Shown: positions 27,501 through 36,613, counted from the first letter of the stretch. The stretch is DNA of 64,000 bases from CAYQUC01 sp964420605 (GCA_964420605.1 CAYQUC010000006.1:1-64000); one strand, 5' to 3'. Numbers and translations are program-made. Notes: generated from the sequence alone by a model not told the origin.

Positions 27501-28012
27501 TTGATCCTGAGACACTGCAAGAACTAGACGTTAAAGAAGACGGTTTAATTTTAATTGGTGGTACCCAGGTAATGACGGGTTATTTAAATGATGAGAAAAG
27601 AACCAATGACGTTATTGTTGAATTGGATGGTAAACGTTGGTACAAAACCGGAGACAAAGGCCATGTTGATGAAGACGGCTTCTTAACTATTGTTGACCGA
27701 TATTCTCGTTTTGCCAAAATAGCCGGGGAAATGGTTAGCCTAGGTGCGATAGAAGATACCATTAATAACGCGACTTCAGAAGACATTGAAGTATTATCGA
27801 CCGCGATACCGGATGATAAAAAAGGCGAAAAAGTCGTGTTATTATATTCTGGTGATATTGATGAAGCTGCGCTAAAAGAAATTATTAGCAATCAAAAACT
27901 TATCCCCATCATGGTTCCCGATACGTATATTAAAGTTGGTGAGCTTCCAAAACTGGGGACGGGTAAGAGTAATTTTAATAAAGCAAAGGATATTGCATTA
28001 AATAATTTATAG
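24554..28012 (+). CDS. MFS-PlsC-AMP-ligase fusion (LplT-Aas type lysophospholipid transport and repair)
   Basis: A 1152-residue, three-part protein. Residues ~1-425 are an MFS transporter like LplT. Residues ~435-640 are a PlsC acyltransferase with the HX4D motif at H456-D461 (GNHISFID) and the FPEGAISRNG block. Residues ~655-1150 are an AMP-binding acyl-ACP ligase with the P-loop FSSGSEGTPKGVVLSH (~798-813), YEGYGTTETTP and WYKTGDKG. In E. coli these functions are split between LplT (transport of lysophospholipids) and Aas (reacylation). Here one chain would flip and reacylate them. It is divergent from the envelope-stress genes, which fits a membrane-repair role. RBS GGAG lies 10 bp upstream. 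Confidence 0.93.
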   Translation: MSKLIKIAGFIPFIAIIFLNAFVDLGHKIMIQNTVFKMYDGEAQIVLTAIVNGLILLPFIFLFSPSGYLADKYQKPIVMRISAVVAVALTLLITLSYYQGWFIVAFIMTFLLAVQSAFYSPAKYGYIKELVGSERLTSMNAIVQATTIVAILTGAFVFSILFESYLVNQTYLNESSLIQLIAPIGWLLVLFSIIEVIFAYKIPLQQAATSTLNDEHFKASNYIKAGYLKTNLKILWNDQNIWLSIVGLSIFWGISQVVLASFPALAKDVLNSNNTILIQGLLACAGIGVVVGSVIAGSKSKQYIETGFVAIGAIGLVITVFLITQFDSAISLAINIFMFGLFGGLFIVPLNSMIQFKAEDSKLGMVIAGNNWVQNLVMFGFLLMTVLVALIGVSTISLFYVVTALTFIGAVYTIYQLPQSLIRLIFGGLLSGRYKVKVQGFNNIPNQGGVLLLGNHISFIDYAIIQIGCPRPVRFVIHKSYYNHWYLKWFLDIMGVIPISSGSSSESLTTINQLLKAGEVVCLFPEGAISRNGQLGDFKRGFEKTVTDVDGVILPFYIRGLWGSRFSRSSNRMKAKPVNGLRRDLIMAFGEPIAIDSKVDVVKRRVFDLSISAWQEYTDTLKTVPMEWIQTVKNNPKYDCMSDVLGGVALNAEKALTSSIVFSQLIKKCSPEQNIGLLLPTSSVGMLINMSVMLLGKTVVNLNYTASISALLGAIDKADIKTIYTSSRFVKKLMERGIDSELLFKNVNVYYLEELKEEISLAKKLSTLVMVKLLPAKVLGMLFGKPVPITSPAAILFSSGSEGTPKGVVLSHQNLVGNIKQVTDVMNLREHDSIMGSLPQFHAFGLTVTGLLPLLEAVPVVFHPDPTDVVNIGKAISKHNITIMFGTSTFLRLYARNRRVLPLMLDSIRLVISGAEKLNDLVSSSFTKKFNLPIYEGYGTTETTPVAGVNIPDTLDQGSWRVQVGNKTGSIGLPVPGSNFRIVDPETLQELDVKEDGLILIGGTQVMTGYLNDEKRTNDVIVELDGKRWYKTGDKGHVDEDGFLTIVDRYSRFAKIAGEMVSLGAIEDTINNATSEDIEVLSTAIPDDKKGEKVVLLYSGDIDEAALKEIISNQKLIPIMVPDTYIKVGELPKLGTGKSNFNKAKDIALNNL

Positions 28013-28278
28013 TCAAAATTCGACAGGTTGAGGTGTAAGGTGTGGTGGCTTCAACGTTATTGGACTTAGTATAATATAATTTTTTGAATATCGTTGCTCT
28101 GTTATGGACTAAATAAGTATTATATATTGAATAATTGTATTTCCATCTTGTGATGATATTTTGATTTTTAACTTAACTTTATTGTAAAGTATTTGATGTA
28201 TTTAAGCTGTTAAATAGAATTTTTTTGGAATAGGTCTATATTTAATATTTATCTTGTTAAACTTATAGTGAGTTAGTG

Positions 28279-30147
28279 ATGCTTGTAAAACGAATAGTTG
28301 TAATTTTTTTATTAACGTTTATTTTATCCGGTCAGGTTGTTGCTGATAAGGCGCTGAAGTCGATTACTGCAACGGCAATATTATATTCAGCTGATTTTAG
28401 CGCGGATGGTAAAATATTTTATTCGCGAGGTGATAACTTATCTATTTATAATGCAAAAAATTATAAATTAATTAAAAGAATTCCAAAGTTTGCGTATGCT
28501 GTTAACATTAAATTTAATTACTATATAACTGCAGCCAAGAATCAGGCTCTTGAGCTGCGGGACATTAAAACTCGAAAAGTGATTAAAACATTTATGGGTT
28601 TTTCTGACCGAGGGTCAAGTACAAAATCAATAAGTGACGATGCTCGCACGCGTAGTGCGGTACTGACACCCGATGCGAAGTATTTGATAGCCTGTTCAAA
28701 AACCAAATTTATGGTTCGGATATGGAATGTCAAAACAGGTAAACTCATTAAAGAATTAGATTTTAGTTTTTATGGAGCTTCAAAATACGATACCAGTGAA
28801 ATCTCACTCAGTTCAGGTGGGAAATATTTTTCAGTTGTGGCATACAAAGGTAATGTTAATGGCAATGGACATATATATTTAATTGAAACACGTACTGGGG
28901 TCATTAAAAATAAGTTTCCGATAAGACTTGAAGTAACATCGTACGCCCTAGGGTATAAAGGTAATAAAGTCGTGAAGGGGGATATTCTCAATAATATATT
29001 ACTAGTTGCGTTCGAAAAAAATAAACAAATTTTAAAATTTAAAGATAAAGGCATTAGAGCCATAGCAATGAGTCGCAATGGAAAGTATATTGCCTCGGTG
29101 TCCAATAAAGAAAATATTAAGCTTTGGAATGCTAAGACGGGGAAACAATTGAAGTTATATGATGACCATAATACCATTATTATGTCGGTTAATTTTAGCC
29201 CGGATGGTCGACTTTTAATTTCAACGGATTTAGATGATGTCATAAAAATTTGGAATGTTCAAAAAAGGAAAGGTCCTCTTAAAGATACCCGACAAAAAGG
29301 CATTGTCCATAAAGCGAGTAATTACTGGAAACAGTTTAAAGACTTTAGTGTTGCAGAAAAAATATTCAAAGGCGAATTTTCGAATTTAGCGTATTCTAAT
29401 AATATGTTTAAATTATATTATATCTATATGCAAAGTGAATACTATGGTTTTTGTCGTGAAAAATTACCGGCGAATTCAATCCGACGTGCATCGGTTAGCC
29501 AAGTTCAAGCTCGCGATGGTGCGGGAAATATAATTCGGCGTGAAAAAGCCGTTGAGCACATTGCCTATATTGCTCCCCAGTTTATTAAAAAATATGATGC
29601 GTTTTTTAAACGGGCAAAATCGTTTAAGGCTCGACGGGCCATGAAAAAACATATGAATATTATGAAGGATATACAAGAAAATATTGGAAAGAATGGTCAG
29701 TCAATACTGGGTGCATCGGTACAAGTCGCAATGGAGGGAGTGAGTTCAGAACCGATATTGCCGGTCATTAATTTTTTCAAACAAACACCGTGTGATTCAG
29801 CTACCATGTATCAAATGCGTGAGAATTTTAGACGAGCAGCTTATAATAAACCGTCTTTACAACAAGCTGGCATTAAAATACCAAATGCTAAAAAGGAAAG
29901 TATTTCGTTTAAAGACTTCTTAAACGAACGGACGATTTATCAAGCCTGTATTAATGCGAATATTGAGAAATTTTATTGCAAGTGTTTTAATAAGAAGGTT
30001 GACAAGGTGATGACTAAAAAAGAATTAGATTACTATTCAAAAGATTTTAGTCGATTTGATAAAGAGGTGGTTAATGATATATGGTCAAAACCGAAAAATC
30101 ATCGAGCCTGGAAACTCATCGAGCTTCGAAATCAATGTTTGCGGTAG
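28279..30147 (+). CDS. Exported WD40-repeat protein with a C-terminal extension
   Basis: A 622-residue protein with a Sec signal peptide (MLVKRIVVIFLLTFILSGQVVA, cleavage likely after VVA). Residues ~25-330 are WD40-like beta-propeller repeats, the clearest being IKLWNAKTGKQLKLYDDH and VNFSPDGRLLISTDLDDVIKIWNVQ. The remaining ~290 residues are a basic, helical region of unknown family, with cysteines near the end (ACINANIEKFYCKCFNK and NQCLR). The ATG at 28279 is preferred over the GTG one codon upstream. A 266-bp AT-rich gap with no visible feature precedes it. Role unknown; periplasmic scaffolding is a guess. Confidence 0.82.
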   Translation: MLVKRIVVIFLLTFILSGQVVADKALKSITATAILYSADFSADGKIFYSRGDNLSIYNAKNYKLIKRIPKFAYAVNIKFNYYITAAKNQALELRDIKTRKVIKTFMGFSDRGSSTKSISDDARTRSAVLTPDAKYLIACSKTKFMVRIWNVKTGKLIKELDFSFYGASKYDTSEISLSSGGKYFSVVAYKGNVNGNGHIYLIETRTGVIKNKFPIRLEVTSYALGYKGNKVVKGDILNNILLVAFEKNKQILKFKDKGIRAIAMSRNGKYIASVSNKENIKLWNAKTGKQLKLYDDHNTIIMSVNFSPDGRLLISTDLDDVIKIWNVQKRKGPLKDTRQKGIVHKASNYWKQFKDFSVAEKIFKGEFSNLAYSNNMFKLYYIYMQSEYYGFCREKLPANSIRRASVSQVQARDGAGNIIRREKAVEHIAYIAPQFIKKYDAFFKRAKSFKARRAMKKHMNIMKDIQENIGKNGQSILGASVQVAMEGVSSEPILPVINFFKQTPCDSATMYQMRENFRRAAYNKPSLQQAGIKIPNAKKESISFKDFLNERTIYQACINANIEKFYCKCFNKKVDKVMTKKELDYYSKDFSRFDKEVVNDIWSKPKNHRAWKLIELRNQCLR

Positions 30148-30196
30148 TCATTATTTTTAGATGCGTAATTGAACAAGATGCTGCTTTTCGTTGACG

Positions 30197-30883
30197 CTAC
30201 TTTTTAATGATGGTTTCTAATTTTAGCCATACATTTTGTAGCAGTTGAGGTTGAGCAGTGGCCTTTGGGTGAATTTTATCGGATTGCATTAATTCAGTTT
30301 GTTCATCGACATTTGCAAGTAAGCTTGGCACAAATGAAATTTTAAATTTCTTGGTAAGTTGTTTAAATATGCTTGTGAAGCGTTTATTGTAAGCTGCGCC
30401 ATAGTTTGGTGGTAAACGAACACCAACTAACAATACTGTTGCTTTGAACTGTTGTGATAGAGTGATTATCTTACTCAAGCTTGCGCTGATTTCAGTGAAT
30501 GGCAAACCACGTAGTCCATCATTACCGCCTAATGCCACAATAACAATCTCAGGTTGATGCTTAATTAATAACGGCTTTAGGCGATTAAGCCCGGTTCTAG
30601 TAGTATCACCACTAACACTGGCATTGATAATGCGGTATTTCATCCCCATAGTAGTTACTTTAGATTGTAATAATGCCACCCAGCCTTGTTCGGTATCGAT
30701 ACCATACGCGGCGCTGATGCTATCACCGAGTATCAAGATGGTTGGTTGAGTGGCTACTGTGCTTGTAGCATGGGCATTATTTGTATAATTTAATAGTAAT
30801 ACACACATTAAAATACAATAAATACTAACTACTCGATAGTTAACGTTAAGGAGTCTTTTAGGTATGGATAAGGTTGATGTCAT
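30197..30883 (-). CDS. tesA: Periplasmic acyl-CoA thioesterase/arylesterase (TesA, SGNH family)
   Basis: A 228-residue SGNH hydrolase. The block I motif is ILILGDSISAAYG with the nucleophilic Ser, followed by block III IVIVALGGNDGLRG, and the terminal DKIHP contributes the Asp-x-x-His pair. The hydrophobic stretch VVSIYCILMCVLLL preceded by Lys/Arg and followed by NAHA gives a signal peptide, so it is periplasmic. I used the ATG at 30883. This overlaps the divergent ABC gene start by 20 bp; a shorter start at 30808 is possible but would shorten the signal. tesA divergent from ybbA-ybbP is the common gammaproteobacterial arrangement. Confidence 0.92.
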   Translation of the reverse strand: MTSTLSIPKRLLNVNYRVVSIYCILMCVLLLNYTNNAHATSTVATQPTILILGDSISAAYGIDTEQGWVALLQSKVTTMGMKYRIINASVSGDTTRTGLNRLKPLLIKHQPEIVIVALGGNDGLRGLPFTEISASLSKIITLSQQFKATVLLVGVRLPPNYGAAYNKRFTSIFKQLTKKFKISFVPSLLANVDEQTELMQSDKIHPKATAQPQLLQNVWLKLETIIKK

Positions 30884-31574
30884 TAAATCGTCCACTATAT
30901 TGAGTTCAGATAATTTTATTCAAGCGATTAATCTTGGTAAGCGCGTTGATACATCCGAAGGTGCATTGACGTTACTTGATGATATCAATTTTTCGGTCAA
31001 TGAGGGAACTTCCTTGGCAATTCTGGGCGTTTCCGGTTCAGGAAAAACGACCTTACTTGGATTATTGGCTGGTCTTGATGTTGCTACTACAGGTCAAGTC
31101 GTTTTCAATGGAAAAAATCTGGGTAGCTTAGATGAAGATGGTCGCGCTGAATTACGCGCAAACAGTGTTGGTTTTGTGTTTCAAAACTTTCAACTTTTAA
31201 GTGGCATGACAGCACTTGAAAATGTCATGTTGCCATTAGAACTGGCGGGAGATAAAAATGCTAGACAGGATGCAGCGCAAATTTTAGAGCGAGTTGGTCT
31301 TGGTAAACGCGGCCATCATTACCCAATGCAATTATCCGGTGGCGAACAGCAACGCTGTGCGATTGCACGTGCATTTGCAGTTAAACCAACTTTATTATTT
31401 GCGGATGAACCCACCGGTAATTTAGATCAACAAACGGGAAAGAAAGTGATTGATTTATTGTTTGAATTAAACCAAGAACAAGGTACAACCTTAATCATGG
31501 CAACCCATGATGAAATCTTAGCGAGTAAATGCAATTCACGTATTCATCTGGACTCGGGTCGTCTACGACAATAA
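30864..31574 (+). CDS. ybbA: ABC transporter ATP-binding protein YbbA
   Basis: A 236-residue ATPase of the MacB/LolD-like class. Walker A is GVSGSGKTTLL, the signature motif is LSGGEQQRCAIARA, Walker B is LLFADEPTGNLD and the switch His is in MATHDE. The start ATG at 30864 has a strong RBS (AAGGAG). It runs directly into the permease gene ybbP and is divergent from tesA, the same layout as in E. coli. The complex is thought to work on lipids or membrane-anchored substrates; the exact substrate is not known. Confidence 0.94.
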   Translation: MDKVDVIKSSTILSSDNFIQAINLGKRVDTSEGALTLLDDINFSVNEGTSLAILGVSGSGKTTLLGLLAGLDVATTGQVVFNGKNLGSLDEDGRAELRANSVGFVFQNFQLLSGMTALENVMLPLELAGDKNARQDAAQILERVGLGKRGHHYPMQLSGGEQQRCAIARAFAVKPTLLFADEPTGNLDQQTGKKVIDLLFELNQEQGTTLIMATHDEILASKCNSRIHLDSGRLRQ

Positions 31575-31585
31575 ATTATTTAAAT

Positions 31586-34114
31586 ATGAATAATCTGATT
31601 TCAAATTTCAAGTTATCCAGCGCCATGTTATGGCGTGATTGGCGTAGTGGTGAATTACGAATTTTAGTCATGTCTTTAATTATCGCAGTCACTAGTGTAA
31701 CAGCGGTTGGTTTTTTTATTGATCGAGTTGAACAAGGCATGAATGAGCAGGCAGCAGAGTTGATCGCTGCTGATTTAGTTATTTCGTCATCACGTGATTT
31801 TGATTCAAGGTATGTAACGGAGTCTAAGCAATATAAATTAGATTTTGCAAAAACCTTGAGTTTTAGAAGTATCATTTTGGCTAATGACAAACCACAATTA
31901 GTTGAAGTAAAAGCCGTTACCTCAAATTATCCATTGCGAGGATCGTTACGAGTATCAACCACGGCTTATGATGAGGATACTGCAACAACGGATATACCGG
32001 CTATAGGGACTGTATGGGTTGAGCCTAGGTTATTAGCATTACTCAACTTAGACGTTGGCGACAACATTGAACTTGGGACATTAAACTTAGTAATAAAAAA
32101 AATACTGCGTTATGAGCCCGATCGCGGTGGTGATTTATTTAGCCTTGCTCCCCGTGTTTTAATGCACTATGGCGATGTAAAAAAATCGGGTTTAATTCAG
32201 CAAGGCTCTCTTGCAAATTACCGACTATTATTTTCACCCAACACTAATAACAAAGCATCGGTAGGCGACTATCGAAAATGGCTTAAACCACAATTAAAAC
32301 AACATGAAAAATTATTAACAACTCGAGATGGTCGACCTGAATTAAGAGTTGCTCTGGAGCGCGCGCAAGAATTTTTAGGGCTAGCGGCTCTGATAAGTGT
32401 GTTATTAGCCGGAGTTGCAATAGCAACCGCCGCACGTCGTTTTGCCGAAAGACACATGGATTCTAGCGCTATCATGCGCAGTATGGGGGCGAGTCAATCA
32501 AGTGTTATTCAAATATTCAGTATGGAAATGTTATGGTTAGCGGTAATCGCAAGTAGTGTGGGTTGTGTACTTGGCTGGTTTACACAACTAGGAATAACCC
32601 AAATACTGAATAAATTATTGTTGACTAATTTACCAGGAGCATCGTTTGAACCCGTGATATTGGGTTTTTCGACCGGTGTAATTTTATTATTAGGTTTTGT
32701 TCTACCGCCGTTATTAACCTTAAAAAATATCCCTCCACTTAGAGTATTACGAAAAGATCAAAAATCGAAAGCAACGCCTGCCTGGCTGGTGTATTTGTCG
32801 GTTCTAATTAGTATGGGCTTATTATTACAATGGCAATTAAGTAAACCAATATTAGTCTTGTATGTATTGGGTGGCATGTTAATTACCTTATTCGTACTAG
32901 CATTAGCGGCTTATGGTTTAATAAAAGCATTAAACCATTTACGGCAACACGTTGGAGTCGCATGGCGTTTTGGCTTGGCTAACATTGCACGTCGACCAGC
33001 AAGCAGTGTTGTTCAAATTGTTGCGTTTGGTTTGGGTATTATGGTCTTGTTATTATTATCAACAGTACGTACCGATTTAATTAACAACTGGCAAGAAAGC
33101 TTACCTGAAGGTGCCGCAAATCATTTTCTAATTAATGTTCAAACCTCACAAGTAGCCGAGCTCGAAAAGTCTCTGGCTGAGTTAGGGGTAAAAAAACCAA
33201 AATTATACCCTATGGTTCGAGCTAGACTAACGGCAATTAATACCAAAACAATAACAAGTGATGATTATGACAGCCCACGAGCAAAACATTTGGTTACACG
33301 AGAATTTAATTTATCGTGGGCCGAAAAAGTACAAAAAGGTAATATTATCGTATCGGGTCAGTGGTGGTCTAAAAAAGATATCAGCAATTCGGATTCAATT
33401 GGAGAATCACCGTTATCATTAGAAAAGGGCATTGCAAAAGCATTAAAAATTAAATTAAACGACAGTATTACTTTTGATGTTAATGGTAGTCCGAGGCAAT
33501 TTAAAGTGACTAGCCTTAGAACGGTTGATTGGGATACTTTTAATATTAATTTTTTTACGGTTGTGCCACCGGGAACATTAGACAACACACCAACAAGTTG
33601 GGTCACTAGCTTTCATTTAGCACCACAACAAAAAAAACACATTGGACATTTTATACGTCAATTTCCTAATGTTACTTTATTAGATGTAGATGCAATTATG
33701 GAACGCGTACGCGCTATTATTAACCGAGTTACTTATGCAGTTGAATTTATTTTTATCTTTAGCATATTAGCGGGTCTTGCGGTTTTATTTGCAGCAATAC
33801 AATCCAATCAAGACGAACGACGTTTTGAAAATGCAATTCTTCGAACTTTAGGAGCAAGGAAAAAGATATTACTACGAGGATTAATAGCCGAGTTTATCAC
33901 AATGGGTGCGCTAGCCGGTTTTCTTGCAGGTTTTTCAGCGACAAGTATTGCCTACGTATTATCAGAAAAAGTATTTCATTTTGAATACCAGTTTGATCCC
34001 ATGATAGGAATATTTGGTATTGTGAGTGGCATCATCATTGTTGGGATAGCCGGAGTGATGGGAACTTATTCGGTTTTGACACAACCGCCATTACAGACAC
34101 TACGAGAAAATTAA
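31586..34114 (+). CDS. ybbP: ABC transporter permease YbbP (FtsX-like)
   Basis: An 842-residue permease with two FtsX/MacB-type domains. TM1 is near residue 30; a three-helix FtsX core lies at ~255-380; another helix bundle is at ~405-500; and a C-terminal FtsX core is at ~720-835 (FIFSILAGLAVLFAAIQSNQDERRFENAILRTLGA). Large extracytoplasmic domains lie between. The ATG at 31586 (MNNLISNFKLSS) starts 11 bp after ybbA. A longer in-frame reading from 31529 would overlap ybbA and is unlikely. It forms a transporter with YbbA. Confidence 0.92.
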   Translation: MNNLISNFKLSSAMLWRDWRSGELRILVMSLIIAVTSVTAVGFFIDRVEQGMNEQAAELIAADLVISSSRDFDSRYVTESKQYKLDFAKTLSFRSIILANDKPQLVEVKAVTSNYPLRGSLRVSTTAYDEDTATTDIPAIGTVWVEPRLLALLNLDVGDNIELGTLNLVIKKILRYEPDRGGDLFSLAPRVLMHYGDVKKSGLIQQGSLANYRLLFSPNTNNKASVGDYRKWLKPQLKQHEKLLTTRDGRPELRVALERAQEFLGLAALISVLLAGVAIATAARRFAERHMDSSAIMRSMGASQSSVIQIFSMEMLWLAVIASSVGCVLGWFTQLGITQILNKLLLTNLPGASFEPVILGFSTGVILLLGFVLPPLLTLKNIPPLRVLRKDQKSKATPAWLVYLSVLISMGLLLQWQLSKPILVLYVLGGMLITLFVLALAAYGLIKALNHLRQHVGVAWRFGLANIARRPASSVVQIVAFGLGIMVLLLLSTVRTDLINNWQESLPEGAANHFLINVQTSQVAELEKSLAELGVKKPKLYPMVRARLTAINTKTITSDDYDSPRAKHLVTREFNLSWAEKVQKGNIIVSGQWWSKKDISNSDSIGESPLSLEKGIAKALKIKLNDSITFDVNGSPRQFKVTSLRTVDWDTFNINFFTVVPPGTLDNTPTSWVTSFHLAPQQKKHIGHFIRQFPNVTLLDVDAIMERVRAIINRVTYAVEFIFIFSILAGLAVLFAAIQSNQDERRFENAILRTLGARKKILLRGLIAEFITMGALAGFLAGFSATSIAYVLSEKVFHFEYQFDPMIGIFGIVSGIIIVGIAGVMGTYSVLTQPPLQTLREN

Positions 34115-34445
34115 TATAAATTATTCAGTTTGGGTTAATGTTGTAACGGTTATAATGACCATGAGAAATTCCCTATGTAAATTGAAATTTAACTATTAAT
34201 ATAAACGCTACAAAACTAATAAAAGCATCACGTATATCAAAGCTGAGATTAAATCGCTTTGATTTTAATCTTATTATGATATTAAATATTGCTAATATAA
34301 TTAATATCTAATAATTCAAAAAAAATTGTTTATCGATGTAATCCCTAATCTTGAAAAAAACTATTTATTAGCTAAAGTATCTAAGAAATATTCACGTTTA
34401 CACGAGGATGTTACTTATTTTAAATATATTTAAACGTAAAATCTA
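34115..34445. other. AT-rich intergenic stretch
   Basis: No gene is visible. The only structure seen is a weak AT-rich inverted repeat, AGATTAAA (34246-34253) and TTTAATCT (34264-34271), which could help end ybbP transcription. Confidence 0.4.
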
Positions 34446-34839
34446 ATGAAAAAATTAATAACGGCAATCATTTTTATATTTTGTACAACTTATTTATCAG
34501 CAGTTGAACTTTCTAAACCAACACGTGCTCTAAATGGTACAAACATAACCTATAACTATACGAGTGACCGATCGTATAATGTTAATTGTTGAAGAACAAG
34601 GCGTGAGTTATCGCTATCTTACCGGTACAAAACCCAATAAATGGTGGGGGCCGTTTCCATATGACGCGTTTGAGGTCGAATCTAAAGTATTTTTTGCATC
34701 ATGGTTCGAGCCTGGATATGGTGATTATGTGACATTGTTAATTAATTTTAACAACAAACTACTATATGGTAGTGCCATCTTATCTGGAAAAACGGTGCAT
34801 TTTCATGGCGCTAAAATTAGAAAGGTGAAACGACAGTAA
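34446..34839 (+). pseudogene. Frameshifted MoaF-like secreted protein gene
   Basis: ATG 34446 encodes a signal peptide (MKKLITAIIFIFCTTYLSA) and the start of a MoaF-like beta-barrel (LNGTNITYNYTSDRSY), then hits TGA. One base further along, the frame continues LIVEEQGVSYRYLTG ... FFASWFEPGYGDYVTLLINF to the stop at 34839. Skipping one A in TATAATG (about 34580) restores a single ~130-residue protein. This is either a one-base insertion in the genome or a sequencing error. A start at the in-frame GTG 34564 would give 91 residues with no signal, which is less sensible. Function of MoaF-like proteins is unclear. Confidence 0.72.
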
Positions 34840-34908
34840 TGGATAAAAAAATGAGTGGTCTTTTCTGGATAACACCATAATTTTTTTATTTTAACAAGCG
34901 GAGTTTGT

Positions 34909-35589
34909 ATGTTTACAACAAAGAAAGCAATGCTATTGGATATGAATAGCACATTTATGTTCGGAGAAGATAATTTTGATGAGTCAGAGGATTTTTCCAG
35001 TTATTATCATTCTATAGGTGGAACGCTATCTAAGTTTAAAGTCAATTCAATTATACGTACAGCGTATGATTATTTAAATTGTAGGTACCCTGATGAACAA
35101 TATCGACACGACTTTCCTAGTGTTGAATCTGCAATTGACAATACTATCGATTTTAAAATTGATGAAGCTGAAAGAATTAAAATAATAGATACTTTTGCTC
35201 ACCATGAAATCGGAATAATATCGGATGAGTACATTGCTGCGCTTCATAAGTTGAATCAAAAGTATCTTTTAGCCGTTGTTATTGATATTTGGGCTCCCAA
35301 ATATACTTGGATAGCTTTATTCGAAAAACTTGGTATACGCCCGTTATTTAAAGCAATGTCATTTTCATCTGACCACGGTATGGTTAAACCATCACCATTA
35401 CCGTTTGAATTAGTTATTGAACAACTTGGCATTGAGAAAGAGCAAGGTTTAATTGTGGGTGATTCTGTTAGACGTGATCTCGGTGGCGCGCTTGCTTCTG
35501 GTATTGATTGTGTCTTAGTCGGCGACGCTAAACATCCAGATGCTATTGAGTGTTTTGATAATTTGTTGGAATTTAGCCGCGTTGCTTAA
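34909..35589 (+). CDS. HAD-superfamily hydrolase with altered first motif
   Basis: A 226-residue soluble protein of the haloacid dehalogenase superfamily. Motif I is LLDMNST: D11 is the nucleophile but the usual second Asp is Asn (N13). Motif III/IV appear as KPSPLPFELVIEQLG and LIVGDSVRRDLGGALASGID. The cap region (residues ~20-110) is helical. Because the second Asp normally acts as general acid/base in phosphatases, phosphatase activity may be weak or the chemistry different. It starts after a good RBS (AAGCGGAG). The downstream TPR gene is 34 bp away. Confidence 0.82.
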   Translation: MFTTKKAMLLDMNSTFMFGEDNFDESEDFSSYYHSIGGTLSKFKVNSIIRTAYDYLNCRYPDEQYRHDFPSVESAIDNTIDFKIDEAERIKIIDTFAHHEIGIISDEYIAALHKLNQKYLLAVVIDIWAPKYTWIALFEKLGIRPLFKAMSFSSDHGMVKPSPLPFELVIEQLGIEKEQGLIVGDSVRRDLGGALASGIDCVLVGDAKHPDAIECFDNLLEFSRVA

Positions 35590-35623
35590 TTTTAAATTGA
35601 AGTCTTATTTTAAGAAATAATTT

Positions 35624-36595
35624 ATGGATGAAATTAAACTAAAAAAAACACAAAAGCGAGCGGATGAAGGCTTTGCACTTTTAATGGACGGTGAGTATGA
35701 GCAAGCACTAGAAATATCAAATGAACTTCAACGAGAAAAATACACAGCGGCATTTGATATTGGTGCTCAGGCCTATGTTGGGCTGGGCAATATCGATAAA
35801 GCCATTGCATTACTGAAAGAAGGCTTAGAGCTTGCACCAGATAGTTGGTTAAACTGGCAATTGCTAGGGAATTATTTATCTGATGGTAAAGAGCCTGAAC
35901 AAGCTAAAAATGCTTATGAACGGGCTCTTAAATGTAGCGATGTTTGGACTGAATCAATTTTTTTGAATCAGGCAATACTGTTTAACCGACTCGATGACTT
36001 TTCTACAGCATTAGCATTAAGCTCTAAAATTAAAAATAAACAACTGTATTTGCACAAAACCGAAGTTAAAATTACAGCGTTATCGGGTTTAAATTCTATT
36101 GATGAAGCTATAGCCTTAGCAGATAAGATTTTATCAAGTGAAGTTTATCCAGAAGATTCAGAAGAAATAGTAGGTCGTATTGCTGCTAAGTTAGGCGGAT
36201 TGCATTTAAAACAAGGTAAACCAAAAGATCAGGTTCGAGCATTTGCTTTCCATTCGCTAACGTACAACCCTAATAATGAGATGTTATTAGGATTAATACG
36301 CGACATTGATAATCACTATTCTGATATAGCATCGTATTATCAGGTCTTGATACATTGCACAGTTCCTGCCTCAAGTCCGTCTTATAATGAAATACAAGGG
36401 TATTATTGTCATTATGATGTAATTGCAGAGTCGACAGATGCGGTTATTGCTTACGTGAAGAAGTTTGATGAAAATATGATTATCGACGGAAAATATATTA
36501 TTGAAGAATATGAAATATTAGAGGAAAAATCTGATGATCCCTGCGGTGTTTATTATGTCAGTGCAAAATCTTTTTACGATAATGAAGCTCAATAA
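35624..36595 (+). CDS. Tetratricopeptide-repeat protein
   Basis: A 323-residue soluble protein with TPR units from about residue 10 to 235. Clear examples are AQAYVGLGNIDKAIALLKEGLELAPDS and GNYLSDGKEPEQAKNAYERAL. The C-terminal ~90 residues (HYSDIASYYQVLIHCTVPASSP... to the end) look like a separate alpha/beta domain resembling small regulatory-protein folds, which I cannot name. No signal peptide. It would act as a protein-interaction scaffold. Genes on both sides are same-strand and close, so an operon with the HAD and GNAT genes is possible. Confidence 0.78.
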   Translation: MDEIKLKKTQKRADEGFALLMDGEYEQALEISNELQREKYTAAFDIGAQAYVGLGNIDKAIALLKEGLELAPDSWLNWQLLGNYLSDGKEPEQAKNAYERALKCSDVWTESIFLNQAILFNRLDDFSTALALSSKIKNKQLYLHKTEVKITALSGLNSIDEAIALADKILSSEVYPEDSEEIVGRIAAKLGGLHLKQGKPKDQVRAFAFHSLTYNPNNEMLLGLIRDIDNHYSDIASYYQVLIHCTVPASSPSYNEIQGYYCHYDVIAESTDAVIAYVKKFDENMIIDGKYIIEEYEILEEKSDDPCGVYYVSAKSFYDNEAQ

Positions 36596-36613
36596 AACTG
36601 TTGAATAATTATA

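Noticed and set aside
28770..29243. 157-codon open frame on the minus strand
   Set aside because: It lies fully inside the WD40 gene, has no family features or RBS, and mirrors the codon pattern of the sense gene.
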